From contig NZ_LPNO01000016.1 in assembly GCF_001952855.1 (NCBI RefSeq), positions 62,001-126,000 of the forward strand: 64,000 nt of DNA, given 5' to 3'. A program made the translations under genes and the position numbers. Positions 34,500 to 45,700 of this stretch are shown here, piece after piece. The notes beneath the pieces are model-generated. The model was not told the DNA's origin. It made no database searches and saw only the letters and a program-made list of their open reading frames with translations. Positions within the stretch are counted from its first letter, which is position 1. The number at the start of each line of letters is the position of its first letter. Source of the DNA: Pseudomonas sp. ATCC PTA-122608 (GTDB taxonomy: Bacteria; Pseudomonadota; Gammaproteobacteria; Pseudomonadales; Pseudomonadaceae).

Positions 34500-35864
34500 T
34501 CAGCGCTCGTGCAACGCCTCTGCCCGCGCCCTAAGGATCGGCTTGAGCAGGTAGCTGAGGATGCTTTTCTGGCCGGTGATGATGTCCACCGAAGCCACCA
34601 TGCCGGGGATGATGATCAGCGGCTTCTCATCGGTGCCCAAGTGGCTGCGGTCGGTGCGCAGGGTGATCATGTAGTAGGTGGTTTTCTTGTCTTCGTCGGT
34701 GATGGTGTCGGCACCGATGCGCTCGAGCTTGGCCTTGAGGCCGCCGTAGATGGTGTAGTCATAGGCGGTGAACTTGACCACCGCCTCTTGTCCCGGGTGC
34801 AGGAAGGCGATGTCTTGCGGACGTATCTTTGCTTCCACCAGCAGGGTGTCATTCAGCGGCACGATTTCCACCATGTCACTGCCTGGCTGGATCACGCCGC
34901 CTACGGTGTTCACCAGCAGTTGCTTGACGATGCCACGTACCGGCGAGGTCACCAAGGTGCGGCTTACCCGATCTTCCAGAGCCTTGCCGGTAGACGCGGC
35001 CTTGTTCAGTTCTGTGCGGGCTTCGTTGAGTTGAGTCAGGGCTTCACTGCGGAATTTGCCGCGGGTTTCATCGATCTTGCGCTGCACTTCCTTGATCGCC
35101 GATTCGGCACGGGGAATCGCCAGGGTGGTTGCATCAAGTTGCCCACGGGTTTCCATTTCCGCACGCTTGAGCCGCAGCACTTCAACCGGCGAGACCGCGC
35201 CTTGGGCTACCAACGGCTCGGACATGTTGATTTCCTGGCGCTGCAACGACAGCTGGCTGCGGTATTGGCCTTGCTTGGAGGAGAACTCGCGCAGTTCCTG
35301 TTGACGCTGCACCAGTTGCTCCTGCAACCCGCCGACTTCGTCCTTGAGCTGCTGACGGCGACTGTCGTACAGCGAGCGCTCACTGGCGGCCTGGCTTGGC
35401 GCGGCCTTGAGCACGTCGTCCGGAATATTCAGCGGGCGGTCATCCACCTGCGCGCTCAAGCGTTCGACCCGCAGCAACATCGACAGCCGCAGGGCTTCGG
35501 TTTCGCCGGCGTTGGACACAAAGCGCGTGTCGTCCAGACGAATCAACGGTGCCCCGGCTTCGACGATCTGGCCTTCCTTGACGTACAGCTCTGCGACGAT
35601 GCCGCCTTCAAGGTTTTGGATCTTCTGCAACTTGGAGGACGGAATCGCCTTGCCGTCACCGCGCGTCACTTCGTCGATGCTGGAAAAATACGCCCAGCAC
35701 ACCAGGAACAGGAAAAACGCGATGATCGCCCAGATGGTCAAGCGGATGACCCGCGGCGCATCTTCGATCAGTGCTTTGTTGACCTCGGGCAGCGGCTGGT
35801 CTTGCAGGGAGTCGGAGCCTTTGAAGTAGCGGCTAATCGAGTTTTTGACGGACTTAAGCGACAC
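34500..35864 (-). CDS. lapC: LapC, HlyD-type membrane fusion protein of the LapA secretion system
   Basis: This 454-residue periplasmic adaptor bridges LapB and LapE for LapA export. It has one transmembrane helix at about residues 38-60 (RLTIWAIIAFFLFLVCWAYF), a long coiled-coil region (about 130-290, rich in Gln/Glu/Arg), and a C-terminal beta domain including TSPVRGIVKQLLVNTVGGVI and VKFTAYDYTIYGGLKAKLE, classic for type I secretion adaptors. Its start lies within the last 11 bases of lapB, so the two are coupled. The gene order lapE-lapB-lapC divergent from lapA matches P. fluorescens. Confidence 0.95.
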   Translation of the reverse strand: MSLKSVKNSISRYFKGSDSLQDQPLPEVNKALIEDAPRVIRLTIWAIIAFFLFLVCWAYFSSIDEVTRGDGKAIPSSKLQKIQNLEGGIVAELYVKEGQIVEAGAPLIRLDDTRFVSNAGETEALRLSMLLRVERLSAQVDDRPLNIPDDVLKAAPSQAASERSLYDSRRQQLKDEVGGLQEQLVQRQQELREFSSKQGQYRSQLSLQRQEINMSEPLVAQGAVSPVEVLRLKRAEMETRGQLDATTLAIPRAESAIKEVQRKIDETRGKFRSEALTQLNEARTELNKAASTGKALEDRVSRTLVTSPVRGIVKQLLVNTVGGVIQPGSDMVEIVPLNDTLLVEAKIRPQDIAFLHPGQEAVVKFTAYDYTIYGGLKAKLERIGADTITDEDKKTTYYMITLRTDRSHLGTDEKPLIIIPGMVASVDIITGQKSILSYLLKPILRARAEALHER

Positions 35865-38010
35865 TGATCTGCCCCTTCTTCAACGCTTCCATGACCACGG
35901 CTTTCGGGCCATCCGCGAGGATCTGACCCCGATCGACCACCAACAGGCGGTCCACCAGGGACAGCAGCGAGGCGCGGTGCGTGACCAGCACCACCGTCTT
36001 GTTTTGCACCACAGCTAGCAAGCGTTGTTTCAAGCGTTCTTCACCGGTGTTGTCCATGGCGCTGGTCGGTTCGTCGAGCAGCAAGATAGGCGGGTTGAGC
36101 AGTAAGGCACGGGCCAGCGCGACGTTCTGCCGCTGGCCGCCGGACAGGTTCTGCCCGCGCTCGCCTACTTGCAGTTCGTAGCCTTGGGGGTGCAGGCGGG
36201 CAAACTCGTGGACGCCGGCCAATTCCGCAGCTTGCAGGACCATTTCGTCTTCGACATAGCGCGCACCCGATACCAGGTTATCGCGCAGGGTGCCGGCCAG
36301 CAGTTGGATGTCCTGGGGCACGTAGCCGATGTTATGGCGCAGCTCGCTGACGTCGATCTGGCGAACGTCCACGCCGTCCACCAGCAAGGCGCCGGAGTCG
36401 GGTTGATAGAGGCCGACAATTAATTTGGCGAGTGAGCTTTTACCCGAACCACTGCGGCCGATAATGCCGATTTTTTCCCCGGGTTTGATCACCAGGTTGA
36501 GGTTTTTCAGTGCGGCGTTTTGCTGGTCCGGGTAGGTGAAGCTCAGGCCCCGGCATTCAATCGCACCTTGCAGCGTGCGTCGGCTCATCGGACGCTCTTC
36601 GAAGTTGCGCTCTTGGGGCAACTCCATCATCTGGTCTACCGATTTCATGGTGACTTTGGCTTGCTGGTAACGGGTCAGCAGGCCGGACAGCGAAGCCAGC
36701 GGGCTCAAGGCACGGCCACTGAGCATGTAGCAGGCAATCAGGCCGCCCATGCTCAGGTTGCCGTCGATGATCTGATAAACACCGAAGCAAATCATCACGA
36801 CGCCCGCCAATTGCTGAATCAGCAGTGTCATGTTCATCGACAGGCCCGACAGCAACTTCACCCGCAGCTCCAGGCGGCTGAGGGTGCCAATCGTCTGTTC
36901 CCATTGGTATTGGCGTTCGCTTTCGGCGTTATTGACCTTGACCGCATCCAGCCCGGCGAGGGTTTCGATCAGGCTCGACTGGCGCTCGGCGGCCAGGGCC
37001 ATGGTTCGCTCCATGGTCGCCACCAGTGGCTTTTGCAAGGCATAACCGATGCCCAGGGCCAGCGGGAATGCCAGCACGGGAATCCACACCAGGTGCCCGC
37101 CGAGGATAGCGATCACCAGGAAAATCAGCAGGGTGAACGGCAGGTCGATCAGGCTGGTGAGGGTCAGTGACGCGAGGAAATCCCGCAGGCTCTGAAACTC
37201 GTGGATGTTTTGGGCAAAGCTGCCCACCCGCGCCGGGCGGTATTTCATGGACATCCCGACAATGCGCTCGAACAGCGTCGCCGAGATGATCAGGTCGGTT
37301 TTTTTCCCGGCCAGGTCCAGGCACAAACTGCGCAGGCTTTTGAGGATCAGGTCGAACAGGTAGGCGCCAGCAATACCGATAGCCAGCACCCACAAGGTGG
37401 CCGTGGCCTGGTTCGGCACCACGCGGTCATAGACGTTCATCACAAACAGCGGTGCAGCCATGGCGATGATGTTGATCAGGAAGCTGGCCGCGATGGCGTC
37501 GGTGTAAAGCCAGCGCGAGCGCTTCAAGGTGTCGCGGAACCAGGAGCGTGCACGGGGAATCAGCGTGCCGTGGTTGACGTCGAACTTGTGCTGGGGTTGG
37601 GCGAAGAACACTTTGCCGGTGTAATCATCGGCCAGCACGTCGCGCTTGATGATGACTTCACCGCCGTCGCTTTCGCTGAGCAGAATGCGGGCTTCGTCCT
37701 CGCCATGCCAACCGACCAGCACCGTGCTGCGACCGTCCTTGAGCAACAGCAAGGCCGGCAGGGCAATGGTCGGAATCTGTTCCAGCTTGCGTTGCAACAA
37801 ACGCCCCTGAAGCCCCGCACGTGCGGCGGCGCGAGGCAGCAGTTCGGCGCTCAGGCGTTGCGCAGGCAACGGCAGGCCAGTGGTGAGCATCGCCGCGCTG
37901 GCAGGTTTCTGATGCAGTGCGCAAAGCGCAAGCAACCCGTCAAGTAACGGGTCGTCGTGCAGCGTGCGTGGATCATGACTGAGATGAACTCGACTGACTT
38001 CTGATTCCAC
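35854..38010 (-). CDS. lapB: LapB, type I secretion ATPase/permease for LapA
   Basis: This is a 718-residue ABC exporter. The N-terminal 130 residues form a C39-peptidase-like domain that lacks the catalytic Cys (docking rather than cleaving). Six transmembrane helices follow from about residue 165. The ATPase has Walker A GRSGSGKSS, signature NLSGGQRQ and Walker B ILLLDEPTSAMD. The start chosen is GTG at 38010 (reading MESEVSRVHLS), with GAGAG 8 bases upstream; an in-frame GTG at 38019 is possible. It drives one-step export of LapA with LapC and LapE. Confidence 0.95.
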   Translation of the reverse strand: MESEVSRVHLSHDPRTLHDDPLLDGLLALCALHQKPASAAMLTTGLPLPAQRLSAELLPRAAARAGLQGRLLQRKLEQIPTIALPALLLLKDGRSTVLVGWHGEDEARILLSESDGGEVIIKRDVLADDYTGKVFFAQPQHKFDVNHGTLIPRARSWFRDTLKRSRWLYTDAIAASFLINIIAMAAPLFVMNVYDRVVPNQATATLWVLAIGIAGAYLFDLILKSLRSLCLDLAGKKTDLIISATLFERIVGMSMKYRPARVGSFAQNIHEFQSLRDFLASLTLTSLIDLPFTLLIFLVIAILGGHLVWIPVLAFPLALGIGYALQKPLVATMERTMALAAERQSSLIETLAGLDAVKVNNAESERQYQWEQTIGTLSRLELRVKLLSGLSMNMTLLIQQLAGVVMICFGVYQIIDGNLSMGGLIACYMLSGRALSPLASLSGLLTRYQQAKVTMKSVDQMMELPQERNFEERPMSRRTLQGAIECRGLSFTYPDQQNAALKNLNLVIKPGEKIGIIGRSGSGKSSLAKLIVGLYQPDSGALLVDGVDVRQIDVSELRHNIGYVPQDIQLLAGTLRDNLVSGARYVEDEMVLQAAELAGVHEFARLHPQGYELQVGERGQNLSGGQRQNVALARALLLNPPILLLDEPTSAMDNTGEERLKQRLLAVVQNKTVVLVTHRASLLSLVDRLLVVDRGQILADGPKAVVMEALKKGQISVA

Positions 38011-38052
38011 GCGGGGCACTCTCGACTAACAGATGGGGCTTGGAGGGGTGAC

Positions 38053-39411
38053 TCAATTCATCCCGGGCAGTTGGACTTTAGGCTTCACGTCGTTTTGCAC
38101 GACGGAGGCCATTGGCGCGACCACACCCTGGCTTTTGAGCAATTCGCCCATGGTCGCCTTGATTCGGTATTGAGTAAATAACTGAATATTTTTGATCTCT
38201 TCCAAACGGCGGGAAGCGGTGAACAGTTCGTTCTCGCTGTCGAGCAAATCGAGCAGGGTACGTTGGCCCAAGCTGAATTGCTGCTGGTAAGAAGTGCGTA
38301 CTCGGGTGCTGTGATCGACGTATTGCTGGGCGATCGGCACCTGGGCGTTGGCGTTGTTCAGGGCATTCCAGGCCAGGCCCAGTTCTTCGTTCAACTGGCG
38401 CAAAGCGTTATTGCGGATATCCAGGGCCTGGTTGGACAGGGCCGATTTGGATTCCAGGTCAGCTTTGTTGCTGCCACCGGAGTAAAGGTTGAAGCGCATG
38501 CGCAACATGGCTTCCCAGCCATTGCTGTGGGACGGGTCACCGCTGACGTTGTTGTCGGCATTGGTGCCGAGTTCAGCATCAAAACGCGGGTAAAACGTCG
38601 ATTTGGCGGCTTGGTACTGCTGTTCGGTTGCAACGATGTCGGATTCAGCCGAGCGCAGGATCGGGCTGTTGTCGAGCATCTGGCGACGCGCTTCGTTCAG
38701 ATCGGCTGGCAGCATTGCCATGAACGGTGCCGGGCGCTCCAACTGGTCAGGCATCTGGCCCACGGCACTCAGATAGTTAGTCTGGGAGTCGGCCAGGTTG
38801 GTCTGCTCGGTGATCAGGTTGTTACGGGCTTGAGCCAGACGGGCTTCAGCCTGGTCCAGGTCAGCACCGTTACCGACGCCGCGCTGGGTGCGCAACTTGA
38901 TCTGGTCGTAGATGCGCTCGTGGTTGCGCAGGTTCTCTTCAGCCAGCCGTACGAATTCACGACGGGTCAGCACGTCCAGGTAGACCTGGGCAACGGTCAG
39001 GCCGGTGCGCTCGGAGGTGCCAAGCAACGAATAAGCACGGGAGTTAACGGTGGCTTGTTGACGCCCTACTTCGCTGGAAGTGGCAAAACCGTCAAAAATC
39101 ATTTGCTGCAGGCGCAGGCTCGATTCGCCGCGATTGAGCGTGTCCCATTGGTTGTTGCCGCGGCCATTGGTGGCACGAGTGGTGGAGTTGTCCACACCTT
39201 CGCGACCGTAGCCGCCGGCCAAATCCACCTTCGGCAGGTAGCCACCTTGGGCGGCTCGCAATTGGTAGTCGGCGGCGATACGGCTATTTACGCCGGCCTG
39301 AACTTCAGGATGCACATCGAGCGCTTGCTGCATGGCCTGTGGCAATGTTTGGGCGTGTACAAAACTCGCGGCGAGGACGAACGGCAGTGCCTTAAACAGG
39401 TGCAAACGCAT
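38053..39411 (-). CDS. lapE: LapE, TolC-like outer-membrane channel
   Basis: This is a 452-residue TolC-family protein with signal peptide MRLHLFKALPFVLAASFVHA. Helical-barrel repeats are visible as LPQAMQQALDVHPEVQAGVN near the start and SLGQRTLLDLLDSENELFTA in the second half, both type I secretion outer-membrane hallmarks. LapE is both the exit duct and, in the current model, the pore in which the LapA N-terminus is held. It is the first gene of lapEBC and is transcribed away from lapA out of the shared 338-bp region. Confidence 0.94.
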   Translation of the reverse strand: MRLHLFKALPFVLAASFVHAQTLPQAMQQALDVHPEVQAGVNSRIAADYQLRAAQGGYLPKVDLAGGYGREGVDNSTTRATNGRGNNQWDTLNRGESSLRLQQMIFDGFATSSEVGRQQATVNSRAYSLLGTSERTGLTVAQVYLDVLTRREFVRLAEENLRNHERIYDQIKLRTQRGVGNGADLDQAEARLAQARNNLITEQTNLADSQTNYLSAVGQMPDQLERPAPFMAMLPADLNEARRQMLDNSPILRSAESDIVATEQQYQAAKSTFYPRFDAELGTNADNNVSGDPSHSNGWEAMLRMRFNLYSGGSNKADLESKSALSNQALDIRNNALRQLNEELGLAWNALNNANAQVPIAQQYVDHSTRVRTSYQQQFSLGQRTLLDLLDSENELFTASRRLEEIKNIQLFTQYRIKATMGELLKSQGVVAPMASVVQNDVKPKVQLPGMN

Positions 39412-39600
39412 TTCAAAAATTCCCCAGGACTTCTTGTCTCAAATCACAGCAGATCGAGTCGCTGTGTCGGAAAATGGCAACCGTAATGACCGTACGTCGG
39501 AAAGTTCAAAAGCGGAACTGGTTCACACATGTAGGACGGTTCGCCGCATAAATATCAATGTGACATTAGTGGGGCGATTGTTTAGGATGGCGGCCATAAG

Positions 39601-39653
39601 GTCAATAGTTTGGCATAAAGTTAATTCCGAAAAATTATAGCCAAATTATTGAC
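39601..39653. promoter_or_regulatory. Inverted pair of FleQ-like boxes in the lapE/lapA divergent control region
   Basis: GTCAATAGTTTGGC (39601-39614) and GCCAAATTATTGAC (39640-39653) are inverted copies that differ at one position, with a 25-base spacer. Against the published FleQ motif GTCNNTAAANTGAC the second (read on the minus strand) has two mismatches and the first three. A minus-strand TATAAT lies at 39634-39639, between the boxes. The rest of 39412-39749 is AT-rich with no further gene. Confidence 0.5.
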
Positions 39654-39749
39654 GAATCACCTGTCAAAAGTCCAAGCACCTCCAAACTGACGCTAACCAG
39701 TGCTCAGGTCTATGGAAGTTACCCGAACGGATCGCCGGAGAAATCTTCA

Positions 39750-42700
39750 ATGAGCAGTGTTGTTGCCATCGTCAAAAGCATTGTTGGCCAAGTTTTCGTC
39801 ATTTCTCCAGAAGGAGTCAGACGTGTACTTGTCGAAGGCGACCGACTGTTCGCAGGGGATCAGGTAGACACCGGCCTCTCGGGCGCCGTTAGCCTGGAAC
39901 TGGCCGACGGCCGCACACTGGACCTGGGCCGTGAAACCCAGTGGAGCGCCGACACGCCGGACTCCAGCCTCGACCTGGCCCAAGCCACTGCCCAGGCCGC
40001 GCCGTCGGTTGCCGAGCTGCAGCAAGCCATCGCTGCCGGCGCCGACCCGACCACCGACCTGGAAGCTACCGCAGCAGGGCCGACCGCGGCCGGCACGGGC
40101 GCAGCGGGTGGCGGCCATAGTTTCGTGGTGCTGGATGCAACGGCGGCCAGCGTCGCGCCGACCATTGGTTTCCCAACAGCCGGCCTGGGTGTGACCACCT
40201 CGGCCCTGACCCAGAATACTGGCGGACAGGCGAGCGACGCGGGCGGCCTGGTGCTGCAAGCCTCCACCCTGACCCTGGGCGCGACCCCGACCATCACCGA
40301 AGCTGGCGGCGTGCTGACCTACACAGCCACTGTGACGCAGGCGCCCACCAGCGACCTGAACATCACCCTGTCCAATGGCGCGGTGATCACCATCCCGGCC
40401 GGCCAATTGACGGGCACCGTGAATGTGCCCCTGGCCCCCAACGACACCCCGTACATCGATGCAAGCCAGATCAGCGTCACCGTCACCGGCACCACCGGTG
40501 GCAACAACCTGGTGCTGACCACCGACCCCACGCCGGCGGTGACCCAAATCACCGACACCGTCGACACCACCACTGTCACGCTGACAGCCGGTAATACCGT
40601 GACCGAAGGCGGTCAGATTACTTACACCGCTACCCTGACCAACCCAGCGCAGACGCCAGTGACTGTCACCTTGAGCAATGGCTCGGTGATCACCATTGAA
40701 GCCGGAAAGTCCACGGGGACGGTTGTCGTCGATACGCCAGCCAATGATGTTTACAACAACGGCTCGACCATCAGCACCACGATTACCGGGGCTACCGGCG
40801 GTAACTTCGAGAACCTGGTGCCGGCGACTACGCCAGCGGTTACCACCATTACCGATTCGATCGATACCACTACGGTCACGCTGACGGCCGGTAATACCGT
40901 GACCGAAGGCGGTCAGATTACTTATACCGCTACCCTGACCAACCCCGCGCAGACGCCAGTGACTGTCACCTTGAGCAATGGCTCGGTGATTACCATTGAA
41001 GCCGGGAAGTCCACCGGGACCGTTGTCGTTGATACGCCAGCCAATGATGTTTACAACAACGGCTCGACCATCAGCACCACGATTACCGGGACTACCGGCG
41101 GTAACTTCGAGAACCTGGTGCCGGCAACTACGCCAGCCGTTACCACCATTACCGATTCGATCGATACCACTACGGTCACGCTGACGGCCGGTAATACCGT
41201 GACCGAAGGCGGTCAGATCACTTACACCGCTACCCTGACCAACCCCGCGCAGACGCCAGTGACTGTCACCTTGAGCAATGGCTCGGTGATCACCATTGAA
41301 GCCGGAAAGTCCACGGGGACGGTTGTCGTCGATACGCCAGCCAATGATGTTTACAACAACGGCTCGACCATCAGCACCACGATTACCGGGACTACCGGCG
41401 GTAACTTCGAGAACCTGGTGCCGGCGACTACGCCAGCGGTTACCACCATTACCGATTCGATCGACAACACCACCGTCTCCCTGACGGCGGGCGAAAGCGT
41501 GACCGAAGGCGGTCAGATTACTTACACCGCTACCCTGACTAACCCAGCGCAGACACCGGTGACCGTCACTTTGAGCAATGGCTCGGTGATTACCATTGAA
41601 GCCGGGAAGTCCACCGGGACGGTTGTCGTCGATACGCCAGCCAATGATGTTTACAACAATGGTTCGACGGTTAGCACCACCATTACCGCGGCTACTGGCG
41701 GTAATTTTGAGAACCTGGTGCCGAGCACTACGCCAGCGGTGACAACGATCACCGACTCGGTTGATACCACGACGGTGACGTTGTCGACTAACGACACTGC
41801 GATCACTGAAGGCGGTCAGATCACCTACACCGCGACATTGAGCAACGAAGCTCATGCGCCAGTGACCGTGACTCTGTCCAACGGCCAGGTGATCACCATT
41901 GATGCCGGTAAAACCACGGGTACCGTGGTTTTCCAAACTCCAGTCAATGACGTCTACAACAACGGCTCCACCGTCAGCACCACGATTACAGCGGCTACTG
42001 GCGGCAACTTTGAGAAGTTGGTTCCGGACAATACAAATCCGCCAACCACTATTATTTCGGATTCGATCGATACCACGACGGTGACGCTGTCGACCACCGA
42101 CACCGCAATCACTGAAGGCGGTCAGATCACCTACACCGCGACCTTGAGCAACGAAGCTCATGCGCCAGTGACCGTGACTCTGTCCAACGGCCAGGTGATC
42201 ACCATTGATGCCGGTAAAACCACGGGTACCGTGGTTTTCCAAACTCCGGTCAATGACGTCTACAACAACGGTTCGACCGTTAGCACCACGATCACCACCG
42301 CCACTGGCGGCAACTTCGAGAAGCTGGTCCCGGATAACACTAATCCGCCGACCACCGTCATTTCGGATTCGATCGACACCACCACCGTAACGCTGTCGAC
42401 CACTGACACCGCAATCACTGAAGGCGGCCAGATCACCTACACCGCCACGCTTTCGAATGAAGCGCAGGCGCCGGTGACCGTGACTCTGTCCAACGGCCAG
42501 GTGATCACCATTGATGCGGGTAAAACCACCGGCACTGTGGTTTTCCAGACTCCGGTCAACGACGTCTACAACAACGGTTCGACCGTTAGTACCACGATCA
42601 CCACCGCCACTGGCGGCAACTTCGAGAAGCTGGTTCCGGATAACACTAATCCGCCGACCACCGTCATTTCGGATTCGATCGACACCACCACGGTGACGCT

Positions 42701-45700
42701 GTCGACCACCGATACTGCCATTACCGAAGGCGGCCAGATCACCTACACCGCGACCTTGAGCAACGAAGCTCATGCTCCAGTGACCGTGACTCTGTCCAAC
42801 GGCCAGGTCATCACCATTGATGCGGGCAAAACCACGGGGACTGTGGTTTTCCAGACCCCGGTTAATGATGTCTACAACAACGGTTCCACCGTTAGCACCA
42901 CGATCAGCACCGCTACTGGCGGTAATTTCGAGAAGCTGGTCCCGGACAACACCAATCCGCCGACCACAATCATTTCGGATTCGATCGATACCACCACCGT
43001 AACGCTGTCGACCACTGACACCGCAATCACTGAAGGCGGCCAGATCACCTACACCGCCACGCTTTCGAATGAAGCGCAGGCGCCGGTGACCGTGACTCTG
43101 TCCAACGGCCAGGTGATCACCATTGATGCGGGTAAAACCACGGGCACCGTGGTTTTCCAGACTCCAGTCAACGACGTCTACAACAACGGCTCGACCGTCA
43201 GCACGACCATCACCACCGCTACTGGCGGTAATTTCGAGAAGTTGGTACCGGATAACACTAATCCTCCGACCACTGTTATCTCGGACTCGATCGACACCAC
43301 CACCGTGACGCTGTCGACCACCGATACTGCCATTACCGAAGGCGGCCAGATAACCTACACCGCGACCTTGAGCAACGAAGCTCATGCTCCAGTGACCGTG
43401 ACTCTGTCCAACGGCCAGGTCATCATCATTGATGCGGGCAAAACCACGGGGACTGTGGTTTTCCAGACCCCGGTTAATGATGTCTACAACAACGGTTCCA
43501 CCGTTAGCACCACGATCACCACCGCCACTGGCGGCAACTTCGAGAAACTGGTTCCGGACAACACCAATCCGCCGACTACCGTCATTTCGGATTCGATCGA
43601 CACCACCACCGTGACCTTGTCGACTAATGACACCGCGATCACTGAAGGTGGTCAGATCACGTACACCGCAACGCTTTCGAATGAAGCGCATGCGCCGGTG
43701 ACCGTGACTCTATCCAACGGCCAGGTCATTACCATCGACGCGGGCAAAACCACGGGCACCGTGGTTTTCCAAACTCCAGTCAACGACGTCTACAACAACG
43801 GTTCCACTGTTAGCACCACCATTACGACGGCCACTGGTGGCAACTTCGAGAAACTGGTTCCGGACAATACAAATCCGCCGACCACTGTTATCTCGGATTC
43901 GATCGACACCACGACGGTGACGCTGTCGACCACCGATACCGCCATTACCGAAGGCGGTCAGATCACCTACACCGCGACCTTGAGCAACGAGGCTCACGCG
44001 CCGGTGACTGTGACTCTGTCCAACGGCCAGGTGATCACCATTGATGCCGGTAAAACTACCGGGACAGTAGTTTTCCAAACACCAGTCAACGACGTTTACA
44101 ACAACGGCTCGACCGTTAGCACAACCATCACCACCGCCACTGGCGGCAACTTCGAGAAGCTGGTCCCGGACAACACCAATCCGCCGACCTCCGTCATTTC
44201 GGACTCGATCGATACCACCACCGTGACCTTGTCGACTAACGACACCGCGATCACTGAAGGTGGTCAGATCACGTACACCGCAACGCTTTCTAATGAAGCG
44301 CATGCGCCGGTGACCGTGACCTTGTCCAACGGTCAGGTGATCACCATTGATGCCGGTAAAACCACCGGTACCGTGGTTTTCCAAACGCCGGTCAACGACG
44401 TTTACAACAACGGCTCCACCGTTAGCACCACGATCACCACCGCTACCGGTGGCAACTTTGAGAAGTTGGTCCCGGATAACACCAATCCGCCGACTACCGT
44501 CATTTCGGATTCGATCGACACCACCACCGTGACGCTGTCGACCACCGATACCGCCATTACCGAAGGCGGACAGATCACCTACACCGCCACGCTTTCGAAT
44601 GAAGCGCATGCGCCGGTAACCGTGACTCTGTCCAACGGCCAGGTCATTACCATCGACGCGGGCAAAACCACGGGTACCGTGGTTTTCCAAACTCCAGTCA
44701 ATGACGTCTACAACAACGGTTCCACCGTTAGCACCACCATTACGACGGCTACTGGCGGTAACTTTGAGAAGTTGGTCCCGGATAACACCAATCCGCCGAC
44801 CACAGTCATTTCGGATTCGATCGACACCACCACCGTGACGCTATCGACCACTGACACCGCAATCACTGAAGGCGGCCAGATCACCTACACCGCCACGCTT
44901 TCGAATGAAGCGCATGCTCCGGTCACCGTGACCCTGTCCAACGGCCAGGTCATCACCATCGACGCGGGCAAAACCACGGGCACCGTGGTTTTCCAAACGC
45001 CAGTCAACGACGTCTACAACAACGGTTCCACCGTTAGCACCACCATTACGACGGCCACTGGTGGCAACTTCGAGAAGTTGGTCCCGGACAACACCAATCC
45101 GCCGACTACCGTCATTTCGGATTCGATCGACACTACGACGGTGACGTTGTCGACTAACGACACTGCGATTACCGAAGGCGGTCAGATCACTTACACCGCA
45201 ACTTTGAGCGACGAAGCTCATGCTCCAGTGACGGTGACTCTGTCCAACGGACAGGTGATCACTATCGACGCGGGTAAAACCACGGGCACCGTGGTCTTCC
45301 AGACACCGGTCAACGATGTTTACAACAACGGCTCGACCGTTAGCACAACCATCACCACCGCTACTGGCGGTAACTTCGAGAAGCTGGTTCCGGACAATAC
45401 AAATCCGCCGACCACCACGATTACCGACTCGATCGACACCACCACCGTGACCTTGTCGACTAACGACACTGCGATCACTGAAGGTGGCCAGATCACTTAC
45501 ACCGCAACGCTTTCTAATGAAGCGCATGCACCGGTGACCGTGACCCTGTCCAACGGCCAGGTGATCACCATCGATGCCGGTAAAACCACCGGCACTGTGG
45601 TATTCCAAACGCCAGTCAATGACGTTTACAACAACGGTTCGACCGTTAGCACCACGATCACCACTGCCACTGGCGGCAACTTCGAGAAGTTGGTCCCGGA

